DNA from: Platycnemis pennipes
Taxonomy: Eukaryota > Arthropoda > Insecta > Odonata > Platycnemididae
Assembly: GCA_933228895.1 (NCBI GenBank)
Contig: OW121847.1
Location: 79,463,656-79,527,655 of the forward strand
Direction of reading: 5' to 3'
DNA length: 64,000 nucleotides
Of this stretch, positions 12,921-25,980 are shown piece after piece. Below the pieces are notes generated by a model, which made no database searches, was not told the origin of the DNA, and saw only the letters and a list, made by a program, of their open reading frames with translations. Every line of letters starts with the position of its first letter. The stretch's first letter is position 1. A program made the position numbers and the translations under genes.

Positions 12921-13340
12921 TACCTGCGAAGAGAGGAAGAAGAAAAGGTGAGACTCGTCATGCCCGAAGGCTCAAGTAGTATGGGGTGAAAAGGGAGCAA
13001 AAGAGGAACGATACAAGGGTGTGTAAAGTAGCGGAATAAAGAGCAAGGACGGCCGAGAGTGGAAATCCGATAAAGCTCGGAGAAAAGCGGAGCGAAATCC
13101 CTTCCCATTCGTTCGTCGCCCTTCTCGCCCCAGGTGTGGAAATGGAACGAGGGCTGGATTAGCAGGGGGGAAACAAAATACGAGGGAGAGGCCGACCGCT
13201 TTGGTTGCGGGTCCAAAACCACAAGTGTTAATTATTTGGAGGTGAAAACCCCGTGGCAGCAATGCGGGTTGTGGAACGACGTGTTGTCGAAGTCGTTTCT
13301 CTACCGCAGCATTCGTGACCAAGGTGGTTCGACCAATCTA
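12921..13340. other. Purine-skewed island
   Basis: The plus strand is G/A-rich (GAGAGGAAGAAGAAAAGG, GGGGTGAAAAGGGAGCAAAA) with scattered CpG. The open frames on the minus strand (12920-13222 and 12972-13322) are the low-complexity translations expected from such skew. Confidence 0.55.
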
Positions 13341-16030
13341 ATTAATCGCAAGGTTGCGTAACTCAGAACCTCCTGTGACGATTGGTCACTAAGTAAGCTA
13401 CACTAGAGATTTAAACGAGTTTTCCACAGTTCGTTCAACAATTATGGTCTCAATGCCTTATAATATGCAGAGAGTCGGACAATACAATTTCCATTCACTG
13501 TTAATTACAAAAGGTAAGCTGAAAGGGGAGGATATGGTTCAAAGCACCTGATACAACGCATTAGCTATCAAGAAAGTTCACCTAAGAAAACGAGGCAGAC
13601 ACTTTTTCAGACAGGAAATACACCCTTTTACCTTTTCTTGCAAAAAAAATTAACCATACGTCATACTCTGTCACTAGCAGAGGAAAATAAATTCTGGATT
13701 TCAGACACGATCATTTTATTGTAACCTTCTAGTGGATTTCATATACAGCAAACCAGGTATATTTGTAGTAAAAATTTACTTATACCTTTTAAAGTAATTA
13801 TATACCTGGATTGAGAGAATGAAACCCAACTGAAGATGGTGCATAACCTGCATCTGCATCAAAACCTGGTTTGTGAAAAATAAAATTATTTATGAGCATA
13901 AGTAAGTGTATATTATTTTATCGGCATGAATAGTTCATGATTCCACAAAGGTACACCGGAATAAACTAGTTTGTTATAAAAATGTTGAAAGACAGTATAA
14001 ATATACTATTAACTGAGTGTTGAGTTAATGAATATTTTGAAGGAGAGATTAAACGTCATTAAATTCCTAGTCCATGAGATAATTCAAAGCGTGATTTAAT
14101 ATAAAAACGACGTTACAACAAGGCGAGAGGAAGGTCGTCTGTTTCGCTCGAATGAGATTATTATGTCTCGAAAGAAGTACACGTACCGACATTTTGAAAT
14201 AAAACAGGATACAATTTAGAAGCAACGAGCAGTACGAGCTCTCCTTCCGACCTGCTTTCGAACGCTGTTGCCGTGGTCGTAACCTAACGAATGCAAAGGG
14301 ACTGCCTGCACTTTATTAGGTCGGCGATGTGAGCGAGAGACGACGCCGTGCTGTTCCTTAACCCAAGGGAATATTTTCGTAGTACGAACACTTTATGGGA
14401 GGTGCACAAAACTCACGCCAAAATGTCGTCCCGTTTGCTACAACAATTACGCGACGCAATCCAGAGATGACAGCAAATACTGTTGTATTAAACCCCGCCG
14501 GATAAACACGCTTTCTGAATTAATCGTTCGTAGGTCCAAATGATGTCAACGACCTCCATCGTCTCAACTTATTGCGAGCGCACCGGTGTGCTTGGTATTT
14601 AATGACTCTCAATCTGGAGCATCCTGCCTGTTCCTCGTATGCGGCATATTCTCTCGCCCTACATTTTTCTTCCGCGGAATATAATTTGAAAAAATATTGA
14701 TCATGGCGAGTTCACTGTTCCAGGCACAACGAGATGAGAACCCCCATATTAAGTAGAACGCCAAGCAGATTTATAGAGGTTAAAGAAATCATTTCAAAAC
14801 AAAGCTTTCCGGTTTACTCGGTCATCATATGGCATAATTTTTCAATGCATTTAAAGCCCTTAAAGTTTAACTGTAACTGGGTTCATTCATAACGGCACGA
14901 AAACCTTATTAGGTTCGTAGTTCCGCCGTTGTTATCCCGCTGGAGGGGAAAATTGCAGCACCCAGACTCATAACCAACTTGCCAAAATTTTTAATGCTAC
15001 AGCACGTCCGGGCATAGAACTATTAAATAAATGTCTCACCCTAAGTGGTGAGAGGAGGCGTTGTTTTCGGGAGTCGGGTTCGCGTTGTGGAGGCGTCCCC
15101 TTGTTTGGGCACGGCGAACTGCTCGTAAATATTGAGATATCTGGCGATGCGACGGAATGAGATGCCTCACCACGCGGGCGGACCCCTCCCATCTGCCCAC
15201 AGACGGACAGACGCACTCCCCACTCCCCGGATGAGTTCATCCAGCAACAAGCGACGGCGACGAGTCAATCCAGCATCCTTCCACAGCTCCAGTGCAAATT
15301 CGGCGAATCGTCGTTCTCGCGCATCGCATCAGAAGCGAACAATCGGGGAAAATTCAGAGATGAAAATTCACAGCGTACGCGCCAGAGAGCCTCCATGTTT
15401 CCTCTTTCGGACCCAGCGAAGGTGTCCAAACAGCATCCAGTGAAGGGCGATATTTTAATATGACAGAGACAGCTACCCTCAAACAGTGGATCACAAACAT
15501 GCAATGCGCGCGTGTGCACTGGTGGAAATCAATTGCACGGATTACGTTTCCTCCTAGGGTAAAATTTCTATCAAATGATTGCTCCCGTAAAATGGTATCG
15601 TGGTTAAAAGTAAGTTTCAGATATGCATTTGTTGGATGGAAAATAATCTGTACTGTCATGATATCCTTTTGACTTTTTCTCTATGTTTTTTCTGATCGAT
15701 AGCTATACCTTATGCTTAAAAATGGATTAAGTGATAAATAACTTGGTTAATGCCATTTAAGACATTCGCGGAATTAACAAACTGATTTATTATTTTTTCC
15801 ATAATGGATATTTTCCACACCATCAAGCCTAATACCATTTCTTTACTTTATATTTCATATTTTAAATGTTTGCTCACTCTTTTTGATGCCATTTCTCAAT
15901 GACAAGCGTGTTCACCCTGTAACTCATTATCTAATGTGGCGAAATAACTTCCCCTTGTGAAATACTCGTTGTAAAATCGTCACTTCCCCTCATAGTAAAC
16001 GTAAACTTTACCATATGAATTACATGAATC
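13341..16030. other. No gene recognised
   Basis: AT-rich to about 14100, then more balanced. A pair of inverted words AAACCAGGT (about 13750) and ACCTGGTTT (about 13863) could form a weak long-range hairpin. Overlapping frames at 14968-15672 on both strands carry no recognisable domain. Confidence 0.5.
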
Positions 16031-16044
16031 AAGCTATACGATAT

Positions 16045-16290
16045 CAGATAGGACTGAAGGCGTCACTTTGTGGAATTTTGTTACGGTATTCATGGTAACG
16101 AATAAAATAAAACTTTTATTTTCGACAAATTTTCGACAAATTTTTGTCATTCTCAAGAATGACAAAAATTTGTCGAAATTTTGTCAATTTGTCGAACCTA
16201 GGTCGGTAATTAAAAAAGTTTGTCGAAACCTAGGTCGGTCATTAAAAAAGTGTGGAATTGACTAAAAGTTTTATTTTATTCGTTACCACG
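16045..16290. mobile_element. Foldback / MITE-like element
   Basis: A perfect 26-bp inverted pair lies at 16093-16118 and 16263-16288, beginning TGGTAACGAATAAAATAAAA on one side. Between them is a perfect 23-bp-arm hairpin (16131-16153 and 16156-16178, 2-base loop), then a tandem pair of about 32 bp containing CCTAGGTCGGTaATTAAAAAAGT. The 14-bp direct repeat AAGCTATACGATAT flanks the whole at 16031-16044 and 16291-16304 and is a plausible target duplication. It sits 48 bp outside the left arm but only 2 bp outside the right arm, so the exact left border is unclear. There is no transposase; it must have moved in trans if it is a transposon. Confidence 0.7.
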
Positions 16291-16304
16291 AAGCTATACG
16301 ATAT

Positions 16305-18277
16305 TTATAAATACTGACAAATTCCATGCATTACTCTACAAATTCCGACAACAACTTGACCCGTTTCGAGACGAAAACATCTAATTAAGCAGAATTAAAA
16401 ACATCTGTTTCCCCCCATTCGGCTTAGTCCAGCTAATTATTATAGGTTTTCCAGCAAATCAAGATTCAAGTGGTTATATTTCTTTACAATCTTTTGATTA
16501 TTTCTTCAATTGTACTTCAATAGTATTAATGTTCTGAACATTTCCATTTGCCCTTGCACAAGTTGAAACATTTGAAAGACTTATTTTAAGCAAAACAGAC
16601 CAGAAGGAAATGGTAAATATCAAAATGGAGTTGAGGAAACAAGAGTATATCACTTCAAGGCAAGTTTATTATCAGCTGATATACAAAGCGAAACAGTGGG
16701 TAAAAATTACGCCTTGAAAGACCATAATACCATTCCCCATTCTCATCAATTTATTATTTTTATGAACAACCTTCATGCATTAAAGCAAACATGAATTTCA
16801 TTTTCAAGCATAATGAAAATCATGGCATATTACATCTACAAGAAATAGTTTTGGAATTCCTTCAGTACATGTGCTTGAAACTATTGAAATATGAATAAGA
16901 TGTTAATATTTGTAGTTTAGCCATACAAAGAATTTCACGCCAAGATATCATCACTAGATTACACAAAACATTCTTCAGTCTCTGATTCTTTTCTACCAGT
17001 GGGTTATAATTTTAAAGTTAAATTGTAAAAAAAAAACATGACCATCAATATTGTCGTCAAAGCTTAATACCTTTGGTACTAACGAATATTCGAATATTAT
17101 ACACTTAGAAGTTATATGAGGCATTCGAAACACAGGTCGGTAGCATGTGCTTGATATTAGCTATATTGTGCTAGCAAAGTAATTATGTACCATAAGCATC
17201 CCTACGCATGAGCGAGTGCGTTAAGTTTTACTTATATTCATTCAATAGTAACATGAATAATTCATAAAACATTGTTGCATTAAAAAGCAATAGTAGAATT
17301 GGTTTTAAGTAGTCCCGCGGCCAAAGCATTCGTATAGAAACAAAGCATTTTGGCGTAATATTCATTTCTTGCTATCCAGTGAATTGATAACTGCAAACGA
17401 TGGCATCAAGCCTATGTTATGTTACATGATTGTAACCACTTTAAAAAGAATGATTCACATATTCTTTACTTTCCACACTCGTTGAGGAGGACGACGACGT
17501 CATCATTTTCCACCAATTCCCGGATTTTGTATTTGGCAGCTCTCCAAGTTCACCTATTAACATTCAGTTCCGCCATTCTTCAGAATAGCATTATGACTTT
17601 CACTGCGAGGCTTTCGTTATATGTATTTGTGATTTAATATGCAACCTTTCGCTCCAAGGTTCCATTTCAAAAGGCCTTCATTAATTGCTATTTTGAAACG
17701 CGTCAAATTAAACCCACATTATATCGGCCTCAATAGACTCCAGGACTCATCGATTTGCAGAAAGAGAAATTCATGGGAACACCGTGACGAGTAGTAGAAA
17801 TATAATTAATTATTAAGGTGCTCCTTCAGCTGAGGTAAGTCAACTGATTGACTTTGCTTAATCATAACACAAACACAACATATGTACCTAAGGCGGGGTA
17901 AGGCAACCAAAGGGTTACCAGGCCGGTGAGTTACTGACCAACGACCGTGGCCACCTTATTTTACCGAAATGTGTGTATTATAATTCTAATCTCATCGTGA
18001 TTATAGGCCAAAACGGAAAAAGGAAAAGTTACATTCATTTAAAATTTCAGAGAAGTTAAGTTCAACTGAAAGTTTTACTTGCAATTAGTTCATCACTGAT
18101 TGGTTTAGAAAACGAGAATATAAACACGTAATTACCTGCTGTGCTACAAAATCAATTGAAAGCAGTAACCAGAAAAGAGCAGGTGAAAAGGAAAGTTAAG
18201 CACGAAGGATTCAAGTGATCAATCGGGGCGTGGAATAGTTTATCCTTGAGACAAGTTTTAAGCTAGAGCATGATATA
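16305..18277. other. AT-rich stretch, nothing recognised
   Basis: Long AT-rich DNA with few open frames (17419-17637 only). No repeats shared with the rest of the window were noticed. Confidence 0.6.
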
Positions 18278-18465
18278 TATTTTAACAACCAATAACCCCT
18301 TTATTATTATGTAGATACAAACTATCTAGCTGAATGTAGCCGTAGCTGTATAACAAGTTTCCATGTAGTAGTCTAGTTACATGTCAAGAGTGCATTTTGG
18401 TGATCATCACCCCATGCCATACACCCTCACGTTGGCTTTCAGGGTATTGCGAAGACGTAGATGCA
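18278..18465 (+). repeat. LINE 3'-end fragment (family A)
   Basis: Bases 18278-18330 (AACAACCAATAACCCCTTTA, then ATTATTATGTAGATAC) align with 26376-26420. The 3' part aligns with the CACCCC-TGCCA-ACACCCT-GTTGGCTTTCAGGGTATT core and ends GAAGACGTAGATGC. The copy is more 5'-truncated than the one at 26246 and has lost the reverse-transcriptase residue. Confidence 0.7.
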
Positions 18466-20569
18466 AGCTCTTAGAATTCTATTTTTAATCTGAAGGTTCA
18501 TACACGACAGAATTTTCGGGAAATGTCAATAAACCTGTACTGAAAACAAGCTCAAATCTTGATAACTGCTGGTAAAATGCTAGAAACGCTTAGCCTCACA
18601 ACTTCATCCACTTTACTATTTCTTCAAATCCTGAATTTTTGATAAAAATGAAACTGGCAACAGAAAAGTTTCATTTACGAGTACAACCATGGTAATTGGC
18701 GATGAGATCTTGCGGGATCATAATATATAAACAAAAGTTACGCGCTTTCACTACTTTCACAAAACCAATCACACTATTCAGCTGAAATGTCGAATTATTA
18801 ATAACGTAATTGCATTACACTTAGGCTACGTTTGAAGCTAACATAAAATAGGATGAACAAATAAGAATTGTCAAGAAGTGATTAATTAATGGTTTAGAAA
18901 AGCAAATAAATTTTAAAATGCAAATAAAAATTTGCATTAAAAACAGCAGACCAAAGTATATCACCAAGCATGACACATAACGAACTTCCTTTCTACAGCA
19001 AGAACGCAACACCAAGCAAAAGTCCTTCCTGAAATTTTACACATTTATGAGCGTCTTTCCTCACGTTTACCAAATGCATTTTTCCCAAAAATTAATCGGG
19101 ACGAGCGTGGGGCTTCGTTCCCTTGACCTTTCTGACCCCGAAAATGGGTTTACGCGACAGGCAGGGCACGGAAAGAGCAAGGCTTCGAATTAATATAGAG
19201 AGCGTAGAGTTAATGCGGAGCACGGACGTCAAGGTGAAAGAATGAGATTTATTGGGGTTTAACTTCGGAGACAGACGGTTCTGTACAAATAAATAACTAA
19301 AGAGGAGAGTACGTGTTTCGGACAAATGGGAATAGAAGTATTATAGCAATGAATAAATGAACTAAGCCGCATGACCCTATATGAAAATTATGGAGTATTT
19401 CGATTACTTTAAAAATGCACACCTAAAGATTATTAATCCCAATGAACCTTTGAAATCCACATTTTCAGAAGACACAGATATTTCAGCCGTTTCTCTCTAA
19501 GTCAGTATAATAATGAAAAATCAGTCCTATTCGCCGTTTTCTAATGCTATCTGTTCCGAAGCCAACGGGAAAGACAACTAGTTTTTCCACATCATAACTT
19601 TAATTCTTTTTAAGGACACTTTTCTCATAAGCAAGTTAATTCACCATTCTTACCTTAATCTTCTACGCCTTAATGCATTTAATTCACAGAAATGGCGGTC
19701 ATAACAGAAGGAGAATTTTCGAGGCCTTCGTTTAGCAGTGGTTCCGCCCAAGTTGATTGCTTCCACATAAGAGTTGGCCATAATTAGTCGATTGTCAACG
19801 GTATTACCTAGAGATACTGACCTTTTCCACTCTTATTCATTTGGGTCCATCTCAATATCATACATCTCCACTGCTGTATTCAAGGAGAAAAAAGGGGTCA
19901 AGAATCTACCGCTTAGCATTTAAAGACAGCAACATGGAGCCGTCCACCTATGTTTTCGTTGTCCAATTTATTTAATGAGTTCAGGGGTATATATTCTTCC
20001 AACTGCCACTCTAGCAACAAACTATGAAGTTCACAATTTAAGAAATAATTTTGATGCATCAAGTGAAAAAGTTAAATATATCACTTCGCAACTATTTATT
20101 GTTGGCCCTATTTTACGGTCAAAAGAATTTCAGCGCATTACATAACATCCTTAACGATCACAACCAACTTCCAAACCTATTTTTAAGCAACGATGAAAAT
20201 AACAGCAAACTTCACTATTTACAAATAATTCTTTTCGTGTCCTTTTATATATATATATATATATTACTTTTGCGAGTGTTTTATTATATGCTACCACTCT
20301 ATTGCAAGACACCACGTCAATCTATTGATGTCTTTGCTCTCCATTTAAGGATGACCCGGTGATCACTTACCGAAGGCGGTTTTTCCGGAGTATTTAGAGG
20401 AACGGTACCAAACAGAATTCAATGAAATGTGAGTGAGAGGCAATGAGGAATAAATTTTCTGGCAAATCTCTTATGAACAATACCTCTAAGGTTGGACAAA
20501 TTTTTATTTTCTTGGCATAAGAGACGAGGACAAAGTCCTACAGAAAAATAAAACCATCAATCTCTTCCT
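18466..20569. other. AT-rich stretch with a (TA)n microsatellite
   Basis: It holds a (TA)n tract at about 20246-20264. No other repeat, RNA or gene was recognised; the frames at 18821-19015, 19092-19325 and 20051-20362 have no motif. Confidence 0.55.
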
Positions 20570-21015
20570 AGGAAGAAAAAAACCTAATTCTTCATCTCAG
20601 TCCTCTTATTATAACCCTTGCTGCGACCATCTGCTGACTAGAGGAATAGAGCATGATTTGGGTAGAGCCAGAAATAGTAATGTGGAATGAAACTGGGCAT
20701 GAGAGCCAGTTCCGTTCATGATATCCAGCCAGACGTTGCCTGCCTGCCTGGATGCTCGCGGATTAGTATTCCGCCTGTGGTATGTATGTTGAGAAGGTCT
20801 TTGGATTTTTAGGCTTACCAATACAAACTTGATATTCAGTAGTGGTAGTAGTTCTAGACTTATAATGTTTGTTCTCTGACTGCTGACCCTACATCTCACC
20901 GATTAACCTAAATTCTTTAACTTATAAACAAACATGATATCAATATCTGAGAATGGATTCGAATCCGTTACCTTTAGCACGCCAGGTAGACTCGCTGGCG
21001 ACCATAGCCAGCACC
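20570..21015 (-). repeat. Probable tRNA-derived SINE
   Basis: On the minus strand 21012-20945 reads as a tRNA-like head: GCTGGCTATGGTCGCCAGCG, then a B-box-like GGATTCGAATCC at about 20950-20961. It is followed by about 350 bp of non-coding body that ends near AAGGGTTATAATAAGAGGAC. The size and layout fit a tRNA-derived SINE transcribed by RNA polymerase III. I did not find a target duplication, so the borders are approximate. Confidence 0.5.
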
Positions 21016-21529
21016 TTAAAAATCGAAAAACCTATTAAATCATACTGCACACTACCACTGATATATGAGGTAACGTCATAGACTAAGAATTGAAGGCTGA
21101 TTCATACATTTTTATTGTATTTATAAACGGCCCAAAAACCATATATTCACTGTGAATAGAAACTCTTTTCACGCATTAGCAGCAAATGAAATAAAAATAT
21201 AAGTTTTTTATTAAAAAACTCTTTATACATTTGTCCGGATGATTTCCTCTATTTACACACACGGTAAAGCTCTATTCCTCACTAAAAATTTAATTTGGCA
21301 CACCTATTCCACCATTGGGTCCAAATATTTTAGTGAAGGATTTTTTATTAGCTTAAGGCTTTAGTTTGGTTTTATTTAAGAAAATTATATAACGTTACAT
21401 CCTTAATCCTCATGTGCGTTAATGAACAGGTTCATTCGTGAAAAAATGAAATCACAATCTCAAGTAAAGGTTCATGCAAGTGTCAGTAATGGATATTTTT
21501 GCATAAGTTAAGGGATTCCGAGTGAGAAC
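21016..21529. other. AT-rich stretch, nothing recognised
   Basis: Only a short palindrome (AGTTTTTTA-T-TAAAAAACT near 21203) was noted. Confidence 0.6.
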
Positions 21530-21930
21530 AATATACGGTCATGTCCTTCCCACCCTTTTACTCCTCGGCGTAATCCATTCCAGCCCTTCACCATTTCCAA
21601 GACTTTTTCCTCATTCTTTCGCTGGCAATTCTTGTCCCTTTCCCTTTGGAAAATTATAATCCGACTAGCCATTAACCTCCCTTGCCCCCTTTCTCGGAGA
21701 CAGCACTAAGGGGCCCGCACAATTTCACCCCGCCCACCGACCCCCTCGCAAGTCTGCTTCCCGCTTTCCAGACGTCTTTAAGGATTTTAGACCCCCCTCC
21801 CAACCACACCCCGGCGAAACCACCACGAATTCGCCCACGCAATCCATTGGGAAGACCTTTGATTTCACTTAAAAGAGCGCCCACAAGATACAAGTTTCTT
21901 CTTTTCCTTTTCCTGCTTCGGCGATGACCC
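21530..21930. other. Pyrimidine-skewed island
   Basis: The plus strand is C/T-rich (CCCACCCTTTTACTCCTC, GACCCCCCTCCCAACC) with clustered CpG. Opposing frames (21682-21927 plus, 21672-21941 minus) cover the same bases and read as low-complexity Pro/Arg/Gly protein, as expected from skew rather than coding. Confidence 0.6.
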
Positions 21931-22819
21931 AGATAGAACAAAACGCTAGTAATATCCCCATTTTCTTTCTTTATTCGCTGGCAGACAAAAAAATCTGATT
22001 AAACTCCCTCCTCACCCCCATTCCCCACCTATTTCATTCTTTTCAGCCCGCAATGGTTTCCCCGCGCAATCCTTCATTTTTGCTCTCCTACGAAGGATTA
22101 GGCTCCATTGGGAAAGATACCGTCGTCATTGGCTTAATTACAATTCTTTGGCCGAACTCGATGCATGGAAGCTATGGAAAATTTTCACGAGCAGAAAATG
22201 AGAATCTCGTAACAAAAGACTTTAATTTGAAGTGCTTCCCTCACAAAAACGTTGAAGGAAGAGTTGGAAATGCTCTGCCGTCTTGTGGTCGTAATTATTT
22301 CTTTCTGAACATATAACTAAAATCCATTGTCATGCAAGTATCCTGCAGGTGAACGAAAATACATTACTGGAGGTGAACTGAGGACTTCTCTATTTAATTT
22401 AGAACTTGTTTGCACTAGTGTCTTCATGTCTTCCGTGACCACGTTTCCTCTTCCTCCCAGACCCTTGACCAATGCGCCAGACCCTCTCAGGACTAGCTGT
22501 CGCATACAGTAAAACAAATTAAAAAAGATAAAAATGAAGTAAAAACCAATAATAACATTTCAGCTAAAACATATTAATTTCATGATTTTCTTATAGAATG
22601 GACGCCACATGTTCTGTGCACAGTTTCCACATTGTGCCATGGCCATGTCCAATAGCAAGTGACGGGCATCCTCAACAATGCCTGGTTTGGGGTTGTAAAG
22701 TTGTTCTGGGCTATGTAAAGTCTAATAAAGACATTCTAAATAAAAAGGTCTGCTAAATCATCAATAACATCTTCTCAAACAATGCATTTTCAATTTAGAG
22801 TCTATGGCGTTTTTCTCAA
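21931..22819. other. Unassigned stretch, possible exon-like segment
   Basis: At 22580-22597 a pyrimidine-rich run ends in ATAG, directly before a plus-strand ATG at 22598 with 48 open codons (many Cys/Trp, ending AAAAAGGTCTGCTAA). All three minus frames are also largely open here, so coding is unproven. AATAAAGAC at about 22724 resembles a poly(A) signal. I could not identify a protein. Confidence 0.35.
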
Positions 22820-22990
22820 CTAGGTGAACATTCATCTTCGGTTTACATAAAAAATGTGTATATTCCATACTTTTATAGTAAAAATACGACCGGTTTCATC
22901 TACAAGAGGATTATTTCATGTCTCAATTAAGGCCTAATGATGTCCTCCTGTGAATGAAGCCTGTCATGTGTTTACTATTTTATATTAATT
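22820..22990 (-). repeat. Possible Penelope-like terminal relic
   Basis: On the minus strand this contains GATGAAACCGGTCGTATTTT. GAAACCGGTCG words next to a short GC stem are common at the ends of Penelope-like retroelements, where they form part of hammerhead-ribozyme-like motifs. The matching CTGANGA half of a hammerhead core is not intact here. The call rests on one short motif and remembered family features. Confidence 0.25.
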
Positions 22991-23984
22991 TACAATTTAC
23001 TGAGTTTCACATATTTTGATAGCAATAATAATAACAAATTCCTCGTGACGAAAGATTGGATAATACTTTATCAAGCTTAAATAAAACGTTTTCAGCGCCA
23101 ACACTAGAAGCAATTGCAAAAATATACTTGGTCAGTAAATGGATAGAGTAAGCAAATCATTTTTATATAACTTCCAAATACTTCACGCACCATAATGATC
23201 ATATTTATTCATTTTACCAAGACACCAATGCAACTTCCGACCTCGATGGTAGAGATAGTACGAGGTTGTCGGGTTCCTGACAAATTGTTGAGATATACGA
23301 CTGAAGATAAACCTAATTTATTCACTACTATAACTATTCTGTTGCATTTCAGTGTCACGCTTTTCCAGGTATATGATCTACTTACACGGTAGGTATTGTA
23401 AGATGAATAGAGATAAAGGCAACGGACCCAAGTGACATTTTTTAGGGAATGACAAATAAGGATATGACATACTTCCCTTCCGTCCACTAAATTGCAGCCT
23501 CGACTGCAAAAGTGTATGAAAGAAAACTGCTGTTGAGCAGATTTTGAAGAACTCCAAACACATGCTACCAACATGAAAAAAACGCCTCCAGTTTGGCAAT
23601 TAACCGAAAAAATTACAAGACTTAAATCTCTAGGCATGTAAGTTCCAAAAGCAGACTCCCCTCCATTATCATTTAATAAATATCCAGAGATAAATAGCCA
23701 TGCTAATTACAGCTATCCAAGAGTAAAGGGATAACAATTAGAATTCCTGCACCATATGCGGACGGATCAGATAAATTCAGGAGGATACTCGAAGGAAAAT
23801 TATTGTTAACTCTTCATTCTCGAAAATCTAGTCCAAGAAAAGCATCGCCTCTCTCAATGCCAGTAAAGCGATTCCTTCCATCAGATAATGGGCCTTTATG
23901 TTTGAGAAAAATTACGGTAAAATACAACGGTAACGGTATTTTAACGAGGTTTTCCATCGAATAATGACTATAAGGGGAGTGAAG
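22991..23984. other. Nothing recognised
   Basis: Overlapping frames lie on opposite strands (23195-23392 plus; 23209-23637 minus, 142 codons). The long minus frame has hydrophobic and cysteine-containing patches but no domain I recognise. Confidence 0.45.
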
Positions 23985-24400
23985 CACGACACAATGGCGG
24001 AAAAAATTCGAAAGACCGGCGGGGTTTTGGAAGGGAAGCTTACAGGTGAGAAACGAAAGTATGGAAATGGAGAAACAAATTAAATACCCCAGGCCGATTG
24101 TTTGGCGAAAGGATAAAAGTAAAGAATGGAAGACCAACAGGGGACGAGATATGAGGAAAATGAGCCGATGTTGAAAGGAACGGGCAACACTTGGAAATAA
24201 GTAGGGGACGTACTCCTTGAGTCGATAGTGGAGAGAATCTCCATGTAATCCAAGGGACCTTTGGGAATGAGGTTGAAAGTGATTGGCCCTCGCCGATAGC
24301 TGAGGAAGAACGTGGAGAGAGATGGAGAGGATTGAGCAGAGAGACGGAATTAGAAGTGGGGACGATGAAGGAGTAATCCTGAAGCGGGAGAACGAAAAAG
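23985..24400. other. Purine-skewed island
   Basis: The plus strand is G/A-rich (GGGGTTTTGGAAGGGAAGC, GGAAGAACGTGGAGAGAGAT). The 197-codon minus frame at 23814-24407 overlaps it and is mostly Ser/Leu/Phe/Pro translation of the pyrimidine strand. With no domain and no conserved ends I read it as chance. Confidence 0.55.
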
Positions 24401-24994
24401 ATAACAAAGGATATTGAAAATGTGATTTTTTTAAGACTGTGGAAGATTGGAAACGAGATGGGAATGCGAATATGGATTTATCTCCCTCCGGGCCTCATGG
24501 ACCCTTCTACCAGACTTCATTGTGGACGGCGACCACGACGAAGTCCGGCTCGTTCCTCGCAGTATGCCAGGTATCTCTATTCTCGAGCTAACTCAAAGGG
24601 CGGTGTCTGGACTACTATTGTTGTTTCCCCACTCTACTACTCAATATGATGTTTGGATGAACGAATAAGAAAGAAAGGAGACGTGGAATTATCATGGGCA
24701 GGTGAGGCATTTTAACATTATGTTCTCCTTTTAACATCCAGCAATGAAAGAAAAAAATACACACGTTACGCTTACGCTCGTACAGATTCTCAGTTATTAT
24801 AGATACAATAGGCATCTTTTGCCGACTATAAATTAATCGATATGATATCAAAATGTAAATTTTGAAAAGATAATTTTAAAAAGGAATGATATTAATGCCA
24901 TCTCCAAACCTTGGGTTATAAGGGGCTTCAACAACTATTCTTTTATAACAGTCCGACGTAAGATCGTAATGCTAAGACAAACACCGAATCCACA
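24401..24994. other. Nothing recognised
   Basis: Short overlapping frames only; no repeat or RNA gene noticed. Confidence 0.55.
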
Positions 24995-25070
24995 TCCGAG
25001 GTTGGATTCGAACACACGATCCTTCGGTCGCCAAGCAAGAAGGTTACCAACCTAACTACCACATCTGGCA
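24995..25070 (-). repeat. tRNA-like head of a SINE
   Basis: On the minus strand an A-box-like TGGTAGTTAGGTTGGTAACC (25042-25061) is followed by a B box GTGTTCGAATCC (25004-25015), the spacing of an RNA polymerase III internal promoter. The flanking acceptor-stem bases do not pair well, so a functional tRNA is unlikely. The body downstream (lower coordinates) is short and undefined. Confidence 0.55.
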
Positions 25071-25589
25071 TTGGAAAAATCATCTGTGAGGTGTCAATGA
25101 TATGCAGAAAGATAAGTAAAAAGGGGAATGAACCGAAAAAGACGGTATCAGGGAGAAAATCTACCTTTAAATTACAACAATACTATTTTTACAGTAAACA
25201 AAAGCATTCCAAATTCTATTCATTTAAAATGTAATTCATTTAAAAACCCTACTTAATAACAAGTCATTAAGCACTAGGACAGGGCGAATATTTGCCTCAT
25301 AGCACATTAGTCCATTACCAGTCGTTGATACCTCAAAGATGGTGCCTACTTCAAGTCTGACAACAGCAGCGACTAGGCAGGTCAGATGTCATCAAAAAGC
25401 AAAAGGAAAGCGCCACTAATTCACTGAAAGGTCAAAGGGTAACGCTATTATTTTTGTTATTATAGAGCGAGATGATGGGAGCACAGACTCAAGGGCCTGG
25501 CTATGTTCCCAGGCATATACGAGGGGAACACTTATAATCAGCCCGGCGTTGCGGAACCCTTGAAAAATAAATACCTTGGATGCAAAGCT
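25071..25589. other. Nothing recognised
   Basis: AT-rich to mixed sequence without a motif. Confidence 0.6.
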
Positions 25590-25980
25590 CATCTCTCCAT
25601 TCCAGCACCACCCTTAAAAATCCTTCACTCACCTCCCTACCTTTCTCCCCGCCAACACCCCGCCCGCTTTTCCCTCTGCACGTCTGATCTCTCCACAACT
25701 GAACCCCGCCAGCACCTTGCCATTCGCCTCACTCCTGCGTCCTCCTCGAAACCACTCCACTCTCGATGATCTCCAACGCAATCCCGATGGCGACAGACCT
25801 CGCATAACTCCCAACCCACACCCTCTTGCAAACTGTACTATTCCTCTTGGACCTTTCCTTCTCTTTCCGGCACACAGTTGATCCGAGTACCCTCTTATAC
25901 AACTCTTCCACTCCCTCCCTCCGCACGCAAAGAACACCGAAGGAGCAGGGCGTCTTTCTGGGCAAAAGAACCTCCACTTA
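25590..25980. other. Pyrimidine-skewed island
   Basis: The plus strand is C/T-rich (CCTCCCTACCTTTCTCCCCG, CACTCCCTCCCTCCGCACG) with retained CpG. Four long frames on three registers of the two strands are open at once (up to 123 codons on minus), which argues against coding. Confidence 0.6.

Noticed and set aside
23814..24407. 197-codon minus-strand open frame
   Set aside because: It covers the pyrimidine strand of a skewed island, where stops (TAA, TAG, TGA) are rare. The product is low-complexity Ser/Leu/Phe/Pro without a domain.
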